This document shows positions 38,384 to 46,267 of a stretch of 64,000 nucleotides of DNA, one piece after another. Origin of the DNA: Campylobacter hyointestinalis subsp. hyointestinalis. Lineage in GTDB: Bacteria > Campylobacterota > Campylobacteria > Campylobacterales > Campylobacteraceae. The notes below the pieces were generated by a model. That model had not been told where the DNA came from. It was given only the letters and a program-made list of their open reading frames with translations, and did no database searches. The translations under genes and the position numbers were made by a program. Each line of letters opens with the position of its first letter. The stretch's first letter is position 1. The stretch is from the NCBI RefSeq assembly GCF_013372145.1, contig NZ_CP053827.1, positions 1,674,001 to 1,738,000 of the forward strand, given 5' to 3'.

Positions 38384-40717
38384 TTAATTTTGTGGATATT
38401 TTGCTTTTGCTACTTTTTGCAGTAGTTCAGGGCTAAGCTCTTTATCATAAAGCTCATAGCTTATTTTCTTTATTACGCTATTTTTAGCCTCGTCGCTATC
38501 TAAGTCTTTTATTTTTGCAGTTATAATCTTCCTAAGTGTTGATTTTTGGTTTGCGTCTCCTTTTGTGCTTTTTATCAAATTTAGCATATTATGCGTGAAA
38601 GTAAAAAAATCATTATGCTTTGGGGCGTTTTTATGCTCAAACCCTTTAAAATTCCATTTGATTAAACTTGCTTTATCTAGTAATTCATTATTTAATCTCT
38701 TGCCGTTTAAAAGATTATATACTTCATTTAGAAGCTGTGGTTTTTTGATATTAGATAATGTGTCAGTATTCATAATGTTTTTATCTAGTATAGCTCTAAG
38801 CTTTTGAATTTGGCTACTACTTCCTTTTACGCTGTCTAAAATACTGTTAAATTTAGTATTAGCTTCTATACTAGCTATACCATCTATTAATTCACTATCC
38901 TTTTTTAATAAATACTCGTAAATATTATCATCACTATAACCAGCTTTTTTTAAAGCATCTATCTTATCTGATAAGGTGCTAACTTTAGCCTTATCTAGAG
39001 CAATTCCCATCTGTATTTTATCCATGCCAGATATCTTATTATTATCAAATAACGCTTCCTTTGCTTCTTGACTAAGATTGTCTACTATTTCACCATCTCT
39101 TACAAATGCAAATCTTCCACCGTTATCATAAAATTTAGTCGTTTGCTCTTCTGGTATAGATACTTTTTTATTGTCAATATAAACGCTAAAATCTTTATTT
39201 TTCTCACTACCATAAACTTTTAATGTCTTAACCTTAAAATCCCCGTCATCTGTGTATATTTCTTCTACGGTCTTCATTAGCTTAGTTAAGACGTTTGGCT
39301 CTTCTAAATTTGGCTTAGCTTCTTTTTGTTTAACGTTTTGTTGTGCTAATTGCCCCTTGCTTCCATTCTCTTTTTTGATTACTTCCGTTTTTACTACTTC
39401 ATCTTGCGGTTTTATAGTAGTTTTAGTGTTTTGTGGTATAATACCGGTATTAGATAAAGTGTTAGAGTGTAGATTAGCCCCATCACTCTTAGCAATTTGG
39501 CTACTTGGTAGAAAATCTGAGCTAGGCACTTTATCTACTTTATACGCTGTAATAATCCAGTTATTATCCCCTTTATTATAAAAGCCCTTGCTAAGTCCAA
39601 CCCTAAAATTATTATCCCCCTTTTTGTAAATAATAGTATTAATGCCGTTATCAGATACTATCTTGCCATTTTTTATAATCTCATTTAAGCCATTTGCCAT
39701 TTTTTCTTGCGGTGTATCGCCGTAAAAACTAGCAAAGTCATTAAGGTGCTTAGCTTCTATCTTGCTAAGCCCATAACCCTTTATATCGCCATTTGCGGTT
39801 TTAGCTTCGCCCCAGACTAAGTCTATGTCGCCTAACTCTTTTCTCTCAAACGCTCCTGCGACTTGTCCTTGCCTTTCAACTAAGAGCTTTTTAATAGCAT
39901 TTTTCCCGTCGTGGTAAAACTCTGCGTAATTTATGCCAAACTCTTTAATTGGGGTTATGTTATACTTAGCTTCGATATCTTTGCGATACTGAGCTAAATT
40001 TTCAGCTTCTTTTATGGTTTGGTTTGGTATAGTTTGAGTATTGGTGCGATTTTTAATAATTTCGCCCTCCACCCCATTATTTGGGCGAGTGGTCGCTGGT
40101 GCTGGCGTCCCAGCAATCGCACCATCTGTCCTACCCAAAAGTGCTTTAGCACCATTCGCCGTTGGCTCTGCGGTTTTACCGAAAGTGAGTTGTGTAGGAG
40201 TAGGCGACCCTACTGGGTAGGAATTTCTTTTTAATAATCTCTCATTTTCTTTTTTAGCATTACTTGAATATGTAGCGTGTCTTACTTGTAAATTATCGCT
40301 ATTAAAATCCTTTTGAATGCCTATTTTACCTAATTTGCCATTTTCTAAAATACTGCCAATTAAAGCGATGTTTGGTTGATTGTTAGTATAAAAGAATGTA
40401 GGATTTTCTTTGACTGCTTTTATAAGCTTAAACACTTCGCTAGGCTTACTAAATAGCTCTTTGTGCTTTTCATATAAAAGCTCTAAATCTGCTATTATTT
40501 GCTTATTTGGATTAATACCAGCCAACTCTTTAAACCACTCATCTACGCTTATTTTTACACTTAAATCACTCTTTGGCTCTACTCCCTTATCACTCATTAC
40601 AAATCCATCGCCTTTTATAGATTGATTAGCCAAATTTGCTTGATTTTCAGCTTCTATTTTGTTTGGTTGTGATATAGTTTGGGTATTATTCAAGATATTC
40701 TTATTAGTTTGGCTCAT
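38384..40717 (-). CDS. Large protein with PBECR/DUF3519-type endoribonuclease-like domain
   Basis: The 777-residue protein has no signal peptide. Residues 261-395 (NYAEFYHDGKNAIKKLLVERQ, ELGDIDLVWG, GLSKIEAKH, NFRVGLSKGF) match the DUF3519 domain, now classed as phage barnase/EndoU/colicin-E5-like nuclease (PBECR) and common in large Helicobacter and Campylobacter mobile-element proteins. Residues 75-160 (KPSEVFKLIKAVKENPTFFY...GKIGIQKDF) look like a second domain of the same general kind. The C-terminal ~300 residues are helical and unassigned. Likely a toxin or element effector; this is inference. Confidence 0.65.
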   Translation of the reverse strand: MSQTNKNILNNTQTISQPNKIEAENQANLANQSIKGDGFVMSDKGVEPKSDLSVKISVDEWFKELAGINPNKQIIADLELLYEKHKELFSKPSEVFKLIKAVKENPTFFYTNNQPNIALIGSILENGKLGKIGIQKDFNSDNLQVRHATYSSNAKKENERLLKRNSYPVGSPTPTQLTFGKTAEPTANGAKALLGRTDGAIAGTPAPATTRPNNGVEGEIIKNRTNTQTIPNQTIKEAENLAQYRKDIEAKYNITPIKEFGINYAEFYHDGKNAIKKLLVERQGQVAGAFERKELGDIDLVWGEAKTANGDIKGYGLSKIEAKHLNDFASFYGDTPQEKMANGLNEIIKNGKIVSDNGINTIIYKKGDNNFRVGLSKGFYNKGDNNWIITAYKVDKVPSSDFLPSSQIAKSDGANLHSNTLSNTGIIPQNTKTTIKPQDEVVKTEVIKKENGSKGQLAQQNVKQKEAKPNLEEPNVLTKLMKTVEEIYTDDGDFKVKTLKVYGSEKNKDFSVYIDNKKVSIPEEQTTKFYDNGGRFAFVRDGEIVDNLSQEAKEALFDNNKISGMDKIQMGIALDKAKVSTLSDKIDALKKAGYSDDNIYEYLLKKDSELIDGIASIEANTKFNSILDSVKGSSSQIQKLRAILDKNIMNTDTLSNIKKPQLLNEVYNLLNGKRLNNELLDKASLIKWNFKGFEHKNAPKHNDFFTFTHNMLNLIKSTKGDANQKSTLRKIITAKIKDLDSDEAKNSVIKKISYELYDKELSPELLQKVAKAKYPQN

Positions 40718-41412
40718 TTTTTTATTTTATTTCGTAAAATTAGCTTTTAAAACTCACTTTTACATCTCTAGCCCTGTCATTTTTGCAAGGGCTAGGACTG
40801 TCATTAATAAATTTAATTTAGTTCAGAATAGTTCGCAATATGTGTCCTTATTTATCTTTTTATCGGATGTGATGTAGTGTGAACTTGGGGAACTAGGTAA
40901 ATGCTCAATGGTATCTTTTTATCTTTTAGTCATACCCTATAATCTTTCATTTATCTGTTTATTGGTTATGGCATATTGTAGGATTAGGCAAGTCTTGGGA
41001 TAGATAAATTTATATGCATTACCAAACCCATTTCTTAAGCATAAGTTTACGCCTATGTTTTAGCTAGTATGTAATCCCATTGTTAGCGGTGTTTAGTACT
41101 AGCTTTAGTTGCTAAATTTAAACAAGCTGATTTTAAAAAATGAAATCGTCTGAAATCGATAGCTTATAGAAGTTTTATCTAATTCTTAGGTTTCTATTTT
41201 TTACAATTCTTATAGAATTAGGCAAGAGATTTTAACGAGCCATTCTTTCGGCTAGTTGATATTTTACTGGGTCAAATTTAAAGGCTTGATTTTGGTTTTG
41301 ATTGATTTTTATTAGATTTTATCTTTTAACGTAGCTTGGCGTTTGTAATATGCGTCGCTGTAATTGATTGCTGGTTCTTTTGTTGCTAGGTTTAAAAATA
41401 AGCCGTAATCGT
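40718..41412. other. Gene-free 0.7 kb upstream of the large toxin gene
   Basis: I see no credible gene on either strand. An eight-base perfect hairpin (40768-40775 / 40788-40795) lies about 50 bases upstream of the 38384-40717 start, where it could sit in the mRNA leader. Several CTAATTC/GAATTAG-like palindromic stretches occur around 41175-41225. The region may hold remains of a replication or conjugation region of the element. Confidence 0.45.
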
Positions 41413-41955
41413 TCAAACTTTGGTAAATGTAAGCTCTAAGTGCTGTTTTCTGTTTAATTGTTCATTTTTAGCGTTTAAATGCGGTATGTTAATGGTTGCT
41501 TCGGCTCTGCAACATTCAAAATCTAAATTATTTTTAATTGTTTTGTTGTAGATACATATTTTTAAGATATTAGCTAAATTTGGCGTGTTTATATAAATTG
41601 TATTACCTTGATATTTTGTAGGTTGATAAATCTCGAAATACTCTTTTATTGCTTCGATATTGTAGGGCTTATAACTATCAAAGCATAAATCTAGGCTTGA
41701 GATGTTACCTACTAAATCTAAAAGTTCTGTGATAAGATTTTGGCTTGTGGCTTCGTGGTGGTATTGCTTTGAGCCGTAAATTATTAGCGTGGCTTTGTCT
41801 TTGTCTTTTTTGATGTGATTGAGGTAGTAAACTCGCTCGGTTGCTTTAGTAGTTAGATTTTTTAAAATATAAGCGTTAGCTAAATCTTCGCTTGATAGTC
41901 TTTGCTTTAGTTTTTGATAATTTGGGCTAAATTTAGCGACTTTGACAAACTTCAA
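41413..41955 (-). CDS. Hypothetical protein of the integrated element
   Basis: The 180-residue basic protein has a strand/helix pattern (ATLIIYGSKQYHHEATSQNLITELLDLVGNISSLDLCFDSYKPYNI) that vaguely recalls phage or plasmid replication-initiation proteins, but I see no catalytic motif and do not assign a family. It stands alone between long non-coding stretches, on the same strand as its neighbours. Confidence 0.5.
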   Translation of the reverse strand: MKFVKVAKFSPNYQKLKQRLSSEDLANAYILKNLTTKATERVYYLNHIKKDKDKATLIIYGSKQYHHEATSQNLITELLDLVGNISSLDLCFDSYKPYNIEAIKEYFEIYQPTKYQGNTIYINTPNLANILKICIYNKTIKNNLDFECCRAEATINIPHLNAKNEQLNRKQHLELTFTKV

Positions 41956-42097
41956 ACTATACCGTTTAACATGCCTTTTTAAGTGTCTTTATTTATTTTT
42001 AAGCTATTTAAGTAAGTTAAGCAATGCCATTTTAAGCCTTTAAATTTTGTCTTGCCATTATCTAACCTTTATTTTAATATTTTAGCCCCTTTTTTGT

Positions 42098-42107
42098 GGG
42101 GGGGGGG
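42098..42107 (+). repeat. Poly-G10 tract downstream of a hypothetical gene
   Basis: Ten consecutive G on the plus strand, 5 bases beyond the stop codon of the minus-strand gene at 42113-42511. It is preceded by a T6 run. It is outside any coding frame, so a length change would affect only transcript ends or a small unannotated product. Confidence 0.7.
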
Positions 42108-42112
42108 CTTGG

Positions 42113-42511
42113 TTATATTGATTGTCTTGCTACGCTGTCAATTTTAGTAAGGGCAAGATTTAATCTATTTAAAATAAAGTTAATGGTTAAAAACGATTTA
42201 TTAGGGTCTTTTGAATATGCATCCATAAAGCCATTTTCGCTACTTTGTAGTAATTGGGCTAAATTTTGTTTTGTATCTTGAAGCATTTTAGGGCTTTTGC
42301 TTAATGCGTTCTTGCCGATTGTATAATCCACTATTTGGCTAATCTGGGCTTTTTGCGTATTAGCATTGTTTATAACTTCAACAAAATCGTAATATAAATC
42401 ATACGCTAATTTTAAAAGTTGTGGATTTTCATCATTGGGGCTAATCTTATAAGCTTTTAAAAGCTCTGCGAAATCGCTTTTTATTTTTGCCTCGTCTATT
42501 GCTAAATTCAT
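42113..42511 (-). CDS. Hypothetical helical protein
   Basis: The 132-residue protein is predicted all-helical (AIDEAKIKSDFAELLKAYKISP...LAYDLYYDFVEVINNANTQKAQ) without membrane segments or known motifs. It lies just downstream of the broken integrase gene on the same strand (31 bases). Accessory gene of the element; function unknown. Confidence 0.5.
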   Translation of the reverse strand: MNLAIDEAKIKSDFAELLKAYKISPNDENPQLLKLAYDLYYDFVEVINNANTQKAQISQIVDYTIGKNALSKSPKMLQDTKQNLAQLLQSSENGFMDAYSKDPNKSFLTINFILNRLNLALTKIDSVARQSI

Positions 42512-42541
42512 TTTTTATCCTTTGTGTTGAAATTGGTTTTA

Positions 42542-43794
42542 TTAATTTTTATTATCTGTTATTAAGCTGTCTAAGTAGTCACTCCACCATTGCATTAATA
42601 CGCCACGCTCGGCTAATCGCTCTGATTTATCATAGATAGTCTTTACAGTACTTCGCTCTCTATGGTCTAGGCAAAGCTCTATAACTTGGGGGCTTTGTTT
42701 GTGTATAGGTATGTTTTCGTTGGCTATGGTTGAAAATGTTTTTCTTAGTCCGTGAAACTTAGTAAAGTCGCCAAATCCTAACCTAATAATAGCTTTTGTT
42801 GGCGTTTCTGCGTTTAGTTGCTTATTGGCTCGGAAGTTGCTAGGAAATACAAAAGGGCTATTAATAAAATAATTAGCCTTTTTACTGTGTTCTAAAATAG
42901 CCATTGTTTGGTTTGTAAGTGGTAGTTTAAAGATTTGTTTTAATTTTACTGTTTGGGCTGGAAATGTGATAATATTTTTATCAAAGTCAATAAAATCCCA
43001 TTTTAACGCCGTAAGCATTCCCACTCTTAAAGCTGTATGAATACCAAATAATAACGCTTGTTTTGTAACAAAATCGCCCTTATATCTAACAAAAGCTTCA
43101 TAAAGTTCTGTAAGCTTTTTGGGGTCTATAATGGCTTTGTATTCGCATTTAACGTGACTTTTAAAGCTGTTTGGTATCTGATGTCATTAGCTGAGTTTTT
43201 ATCAATGTAGGCTCTATTTAGTGCGAAATTTAAAATGCTTCTAATAACTCTAAAAAGGCGTTCGCTTCTATCGTGTGATAAATTATTATCCATTTCATAC
43301 TGTTGGCGTTTATCGATAGTGCTTATTATTACGCTTCTATCAATTGTCTTAATATCTGTGCTAGGGTTTAGGAAATCAAATATCATCTTTATAAGCTTTT
43401 TGTGGTCGCTTACTGTCTTTGGGCTTAATCTATTATCATTTAGCTCTTTGCTTAACCAGCCATTGGCTACACTCTCAAGTGTTATTATTTGGCTTTGTGC
43501 GTGGGCGTTAGATAGATATATTGATTAGGTCGTGTCCCCTTTGTCTTAGTGTGGTGTATTCATAAGCCTTATTTCTTGCTTCGTGTAAGCTTATGGCTGG
43601 ATAATGACCGGTAGTTATTCGTTTTTCTTTTTTATCGTTACCATAATAGCGATAAATAAATATTTTTGATACATTGCTAATTTTTATATAAAGACACTTA
43701 GTAGCACTATCGCCGACTAAAATAACTTTATTTTTTCTGTAGTGAGCTTTAAAGCTTTGATTTGTGGGTCTGTGTTGAATGTCGCTATTACCAT
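42542..43794 (-). pseudogene. Tyrosine recombinase/integrase, at least two frameshifts
   Basis: Three minus-strand segments together form a phage-type integrase. The N-terminal DUF4102-like part is YYGNDKKEKRITTGHYPAISLHEARNKAYEYTTLRQRG. The core-binding part is VANGWLSKELNDNRLSPKTVSDHKKLIK. The catalytic part has IHTALRVGMLTALKW, HGLRKTFSTIA, LDHRE and YDKS. Frame changes occur near 43520 and near 43163-43165 (one base missing). It resembles the intact integrase at 49329-50573 at the C-terminus (LMQWW-DYL versus LMQWYADYL). The start codon is unclear. Confidence 0.8.
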
Positions 43795-44519
43795 TTTCCT
43801 CTGTTAAAATTGTGATTGTTGAAAAATCACAATAATAAACACAAAATCACTGTAATTTTTAGTAATTGAATGATAACGAATGAAAGCTTAATTTTTGTTA
43901 GATGATGATTTTAAGGTGTTTTGGAAGTATTTTGAAAATGATTGAAATTGGGTTTTGGTGGGTTAAGCTCACTCATTTAAAAGTCTTTAAATGTCTATTA
44001 TATCGGCTTTTAAATGAATAACAATCCACACACTACATTATCCCAACTACACGATTAAGCTTTTGCTTTTGCTTAAAAAGACAAAATTGTAGCAAAAAGT
44101 GGTTTAAATGCCGATGAAATCGGAGTTTTTTAAGTTTTTTAGTTTTTTATTAGTTTTTTAATTTGGGTTAAAAAACTAAAAAACATCGTGGCATCGGTGT
44201 TTGAAGGCATTTTTTTGTTCAGTTTTTTAAGTTTTTTGACCCCTTAGTAGATAAGCAAACTTTAAGAATTCAAAAAAATGCTTATAAATGCCGATTTTAT
44301 CGTTATTTGCTCGTATTTTTGCAAATTTTTTAAGGTTTGGAGCGTTTTTTACGTTTCCTTAAATTGTTACGCTATTTTTTAAACTCGCTTAAAATATAAT
44401 AAAAGCATAAATAAGAAAAATACAATCTATTTAATTTATAATAAATACAAAAATAACAAAAAAGCTAAAAAAACAATAACATATAAATAATTTTTAAGCA
44501 TTTATTAAGCTAAAAATTA
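43795..44519. other. Gene-free AT-rich region with short repeats between the two elements
   Basis: No credible gene. The region holds AAATGCCGAT motifs at 44106 and 44286 (a further AAATGCCG at 46131), a CCGAT-GAA-ATCGG palindrome at 44111-44123 and a perfect 12-bp hairpin at 44150-44179. This resembles an origin, partition or regulatory region of the mobilizable element rather than junk. Confidence 0.5.
44150..44179. repeat. 12-bp perfect inverted repeat
   Basis: Arms 44150-44161 and 44168-44179 (TTAGTTTTTTAA and its complement) with a TTTGGG loop. It could act as a bidirectional terminator or protein site. Several more AGTTTTTT motifs surround it. Confidence 0.6.
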
Positions 44520-44594
44520 TTTATTTTTTAACATTGATTTTATTGCTAGGCTGTTTTCATCTGCTTTAAACATTGCATCCATTGCCCTTTTATA
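44520..44594. repeat. 75-bp direct repeat, copy 1
   Basis: Identical, by eye, to 48985-49059. In copy 2 the sequence encodes part of a conserved small protein (AMDAMFKADENSLAIKSMLKNK). Here the same codons end in a stop without a usable start, so copy 1 is a fragment. The two copies flank the alpA-ATPase-relaxase-toxin/antitoxin module. Confidence 0.85.
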
Positions 44595-44698
44595 CGCAAA
44601 AATTACTGCATAACAGCAAAGATTAATCTCATCTAAGCCAACATAGCATTTATAGACGCTTTCTAAGCGTTAAAACTAATTTTTAAAAGGATTAAATT

Positions 44699-44935
44699 AT
44701 GTATATAACCGAAATTGAAAGTGGCGACTTTTTGACGCCTACACAGCTTAAAAGGCTACTTGGGCTTAGTATCCCTACACAAGCCAAGATGAGAGCTAGG
44801 CAAGGATGCTTTGCTAATGTGGCTCATCCACTGCCGTTTATCAAACTTGGGGCTAGGGTGCTTTATAGAAAAAATGCCATTGATGAGTGGATCAAGGCTA
44901 ATGAAAATAGCGGTAAAAAAAAGGGGGGGGGATGA
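44699..44935 (+). CDS. AlpA-like helix-turn-helix regulator/excisionase
   Basis: The 78-residue protein has the AlpA/MerR-like order: a short beta start, FLTPTQLKRLLGLSIPTQAKMRARQ (helix-turn-helix), then LPFIKLGARVLYRKNAIDEWIKAN. Such proteins regulate excision and replication of integrative elements. A good AAAGGATT Shine-Dalgarno precedes the ATG. The C-terminus runs into a poly-G9 tract giving KKKGGG, so tract changes would alter the tail. The ATPase gene follows 3 bases after its stop. Confidence 0.75.
   Translation: MYITEIESGDFLTPTQLKRLLGLSIPTQAKMRARQGCFANVAHPLPFIKLGARVLYRKNAIDEWIKANENSGKKKGGG
44923..44931 (+). repeat. Poly-G9 tract at the end of the alpA-like gene
   Basis: Nine consecutive G in the last codons of the alpA-like gene, 7 bases before the next start codon. 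It also acts as the only G-rich stretch upstream of the ATPase ATG (44939), so it may be its Shine-Dalgarno. Length change would alter the AlpA tail and possibly ATPase translation. Confidence 0.7.
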
Positions 44936-44938
44936 AAA

Positions 44939-45979
44939 ATGCGAGAATTAAAAGGGGCGAATGCCCCACGAAGAAAATTTGATGATATTTTATCGTATTT
45001 GTCTGAAAATAAACTAACAAAGGAAAAATTAGAAATGGTAAAAAGTGAGTGGTTGGTAGAGAATTTTATCTACAAAGGTTCTCTTGTGATGATCTATGCT
45101 AGTGCAGGTAGCGGCAAGAGTTGGTTTGCACTTGCGTTGGCTAAATATATTTTAGAGCAAGAGCTGTTGCGTACAGGTGAAGAGTTTGCTAAAAATGGCA
45201 TATTTAACAGCAAATGTGAAGTGTATTATCTAAATGCTGATAATAGCGAGAGAACGCTGAAAAATAGAAATATTGAAGTGCTTACGAAGTATGATAATTT
45301 TAGCCTAACACCGATAAAAGGCGAAAATAAAGAAGAAGTCATTAATAAATTAGCAAAAAGTAATTTGACTAATAAAATCATCATCTTTGATAGTATCCGC
45401 AACTTTATGGGCGATATAAATTTTAACGATGATAGTGCCGTTACTCGCTTTATGGATAAGTTGCAACAAATGAGAGATAACGGTGGGACGATTATATTTT
45501 TGCACCATCAGCCAAAGCAAACGGATGGCGAAAATAACAAGCTATACAAGGGTGCGACTGCTTTTGCTGATAGTGTAGATGAGGCATATTTTCTTAACAA
45601 GGTTGAGTTTGATGATGAGTCTAAGTTTCTTTCGTTTTGCCTTGAACCGCAAAAACGCCGCGATGAGACAAAAACACTTTCGTGCCGTGTAGATACAGAC
45701 TTTTTAAACTTACTCATAATGGATGAGACAAAAACTTTACAGCTTTCGCTAAACGAAAAAGAAAAAATTACGATTGATTTGGTCTGCGAAATTTTAGATA
45801 CTAGCGGGGTAATCAATCAAGGCACTCTTGCAAAAAAATTAGACTCACTTGCAAAAGATAGAGCGGTTGAAGTTTTGGGACTGAATTCTTTGTGGCGATT
45901 GCTAAATAAATTTGAAAATATTTATTTTAAAATTGACAAAGCCAAAGCAAAAAATCAAAAATTCTTTTCACGGATTTAA
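44939..45979 (+). CDS. RepA-like AAA/RecA-fold ATPase
   Basis: The 346-residue protein has Walker A (MIYASAGSGKSWFALALA, near residue 54), Walker B (NKIIIFDSIRNF) and a motif-3-like GGTIIFLHHQPKQTDG. This matches the hexameric RepA/AAA_25 ATPases that serve as replicative helicases or primase-helicases on plasmids and integrative elements. The start follows a poly-G tract; GTG or further alternatives are not needed. It lies in an alpA-ATPase-relaxase cluster. Confidence 0.75.
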   Translation: MRELKGANAPRRKFDDILSYLSENKLTKEKLEMVKSEWLVENFIYKGSLVMIYASAGSGKSWFALALAKYILEQELLRTGEEFAKNGIFNSKCEVYYLNADNSERTLKNRNIEVLTKYDNFSLTPIKGENKEEVINKLAKSNLTNKIIIFDSIRNFMGDINFNDDSAVTRFMDKLQQMRDNGGTIIFLHHQPKQTDGENNKLYKGATAFADSVDEAYFLNKVEFDDESKFLSFCLEPQKRRDETKTLSCRVDTDFLNLLIMDETKTLQLSLNEKEKITIDLVCEILDTSGVINQGTLAKKLDSLAKDRAVEVLGLNSLWRLLNKFENIYFKIDKAKAKNQKFFSRI

Positions 45980-46130
45980 ATCCGTTTTTTCTCCCATTTT
46001 TAAAAAGAAAAATTGAAAACTTTTTCAACTTTTCTTACTACTTTTAGTTTTTTAAATTTTTGATAGCCTGATTTATTTTTTGATAGTTTGTTTTATTTTT
46101 AAAAAATGGTAATTTTTTAAAATCGCCCTT

Positions 46131-46150
46131 AAATGCCGTAAAATCGGCGT
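46131..46150. repeat. AAATGCCG motif and GCCG/CGGC dyad upstream of oriT
   Basis: AAATGCCG at 46131 followed by a GCCG-N6-CGGC dyad. The same AAATGCCG core occurs at 44106 and 44286. Repeated short sites around an alpA-rep-mob module suggest a binding protein encoded by the element. Confidence 0.45.
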
Positions 46151-46170
46151 TTATGGCTAAAAGTGATATA

Positions 46171-46195
46171 TATAAGGGGTTATCCTGCCCCTACA
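46171..46195 (+). promoter_or_regulatory. Candidate oriT nic region (RP4-like)
   Basis: TATCCTGC at 46181-46188 matches the nic consensus (TATCCTG|Y) of RP4-like MOBP systems, with predicted cleavage between 46187 and 46188. It is framed by AGGGG (46175-46179) and CCCCT (46188-46192), and lies about 80 bases upstream of the relaxase start, the usual arrangement. Confidence 0.65.
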
Positions 46196-46267
46196 CTTTT
46201 TATTTTTTCTATGCTAACATCTTTTTATCTTTTTACAAATATTTTTTTAAAGTTGCAAGGATTTTTT

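Noticed and set aside
38133-38387. 84-codon plus-strand frame within the element
   Set aside because: It is antisense to two overlapping small minus-strand frames with coupled starts, and its composition is that of a shadow frame.
43801-44519. A gene in the 0.7-kb AT-rich gap
   Set aside because: All frames are short, without ribosome binding sites or recognisable protein patterns.
46163-46267. GTG at 46163 as the relaxase start
   Set aside because: It overlaps the nic region, has no good ribosome binding site, and adds a hydrophobic stretch not expected in relaxases.
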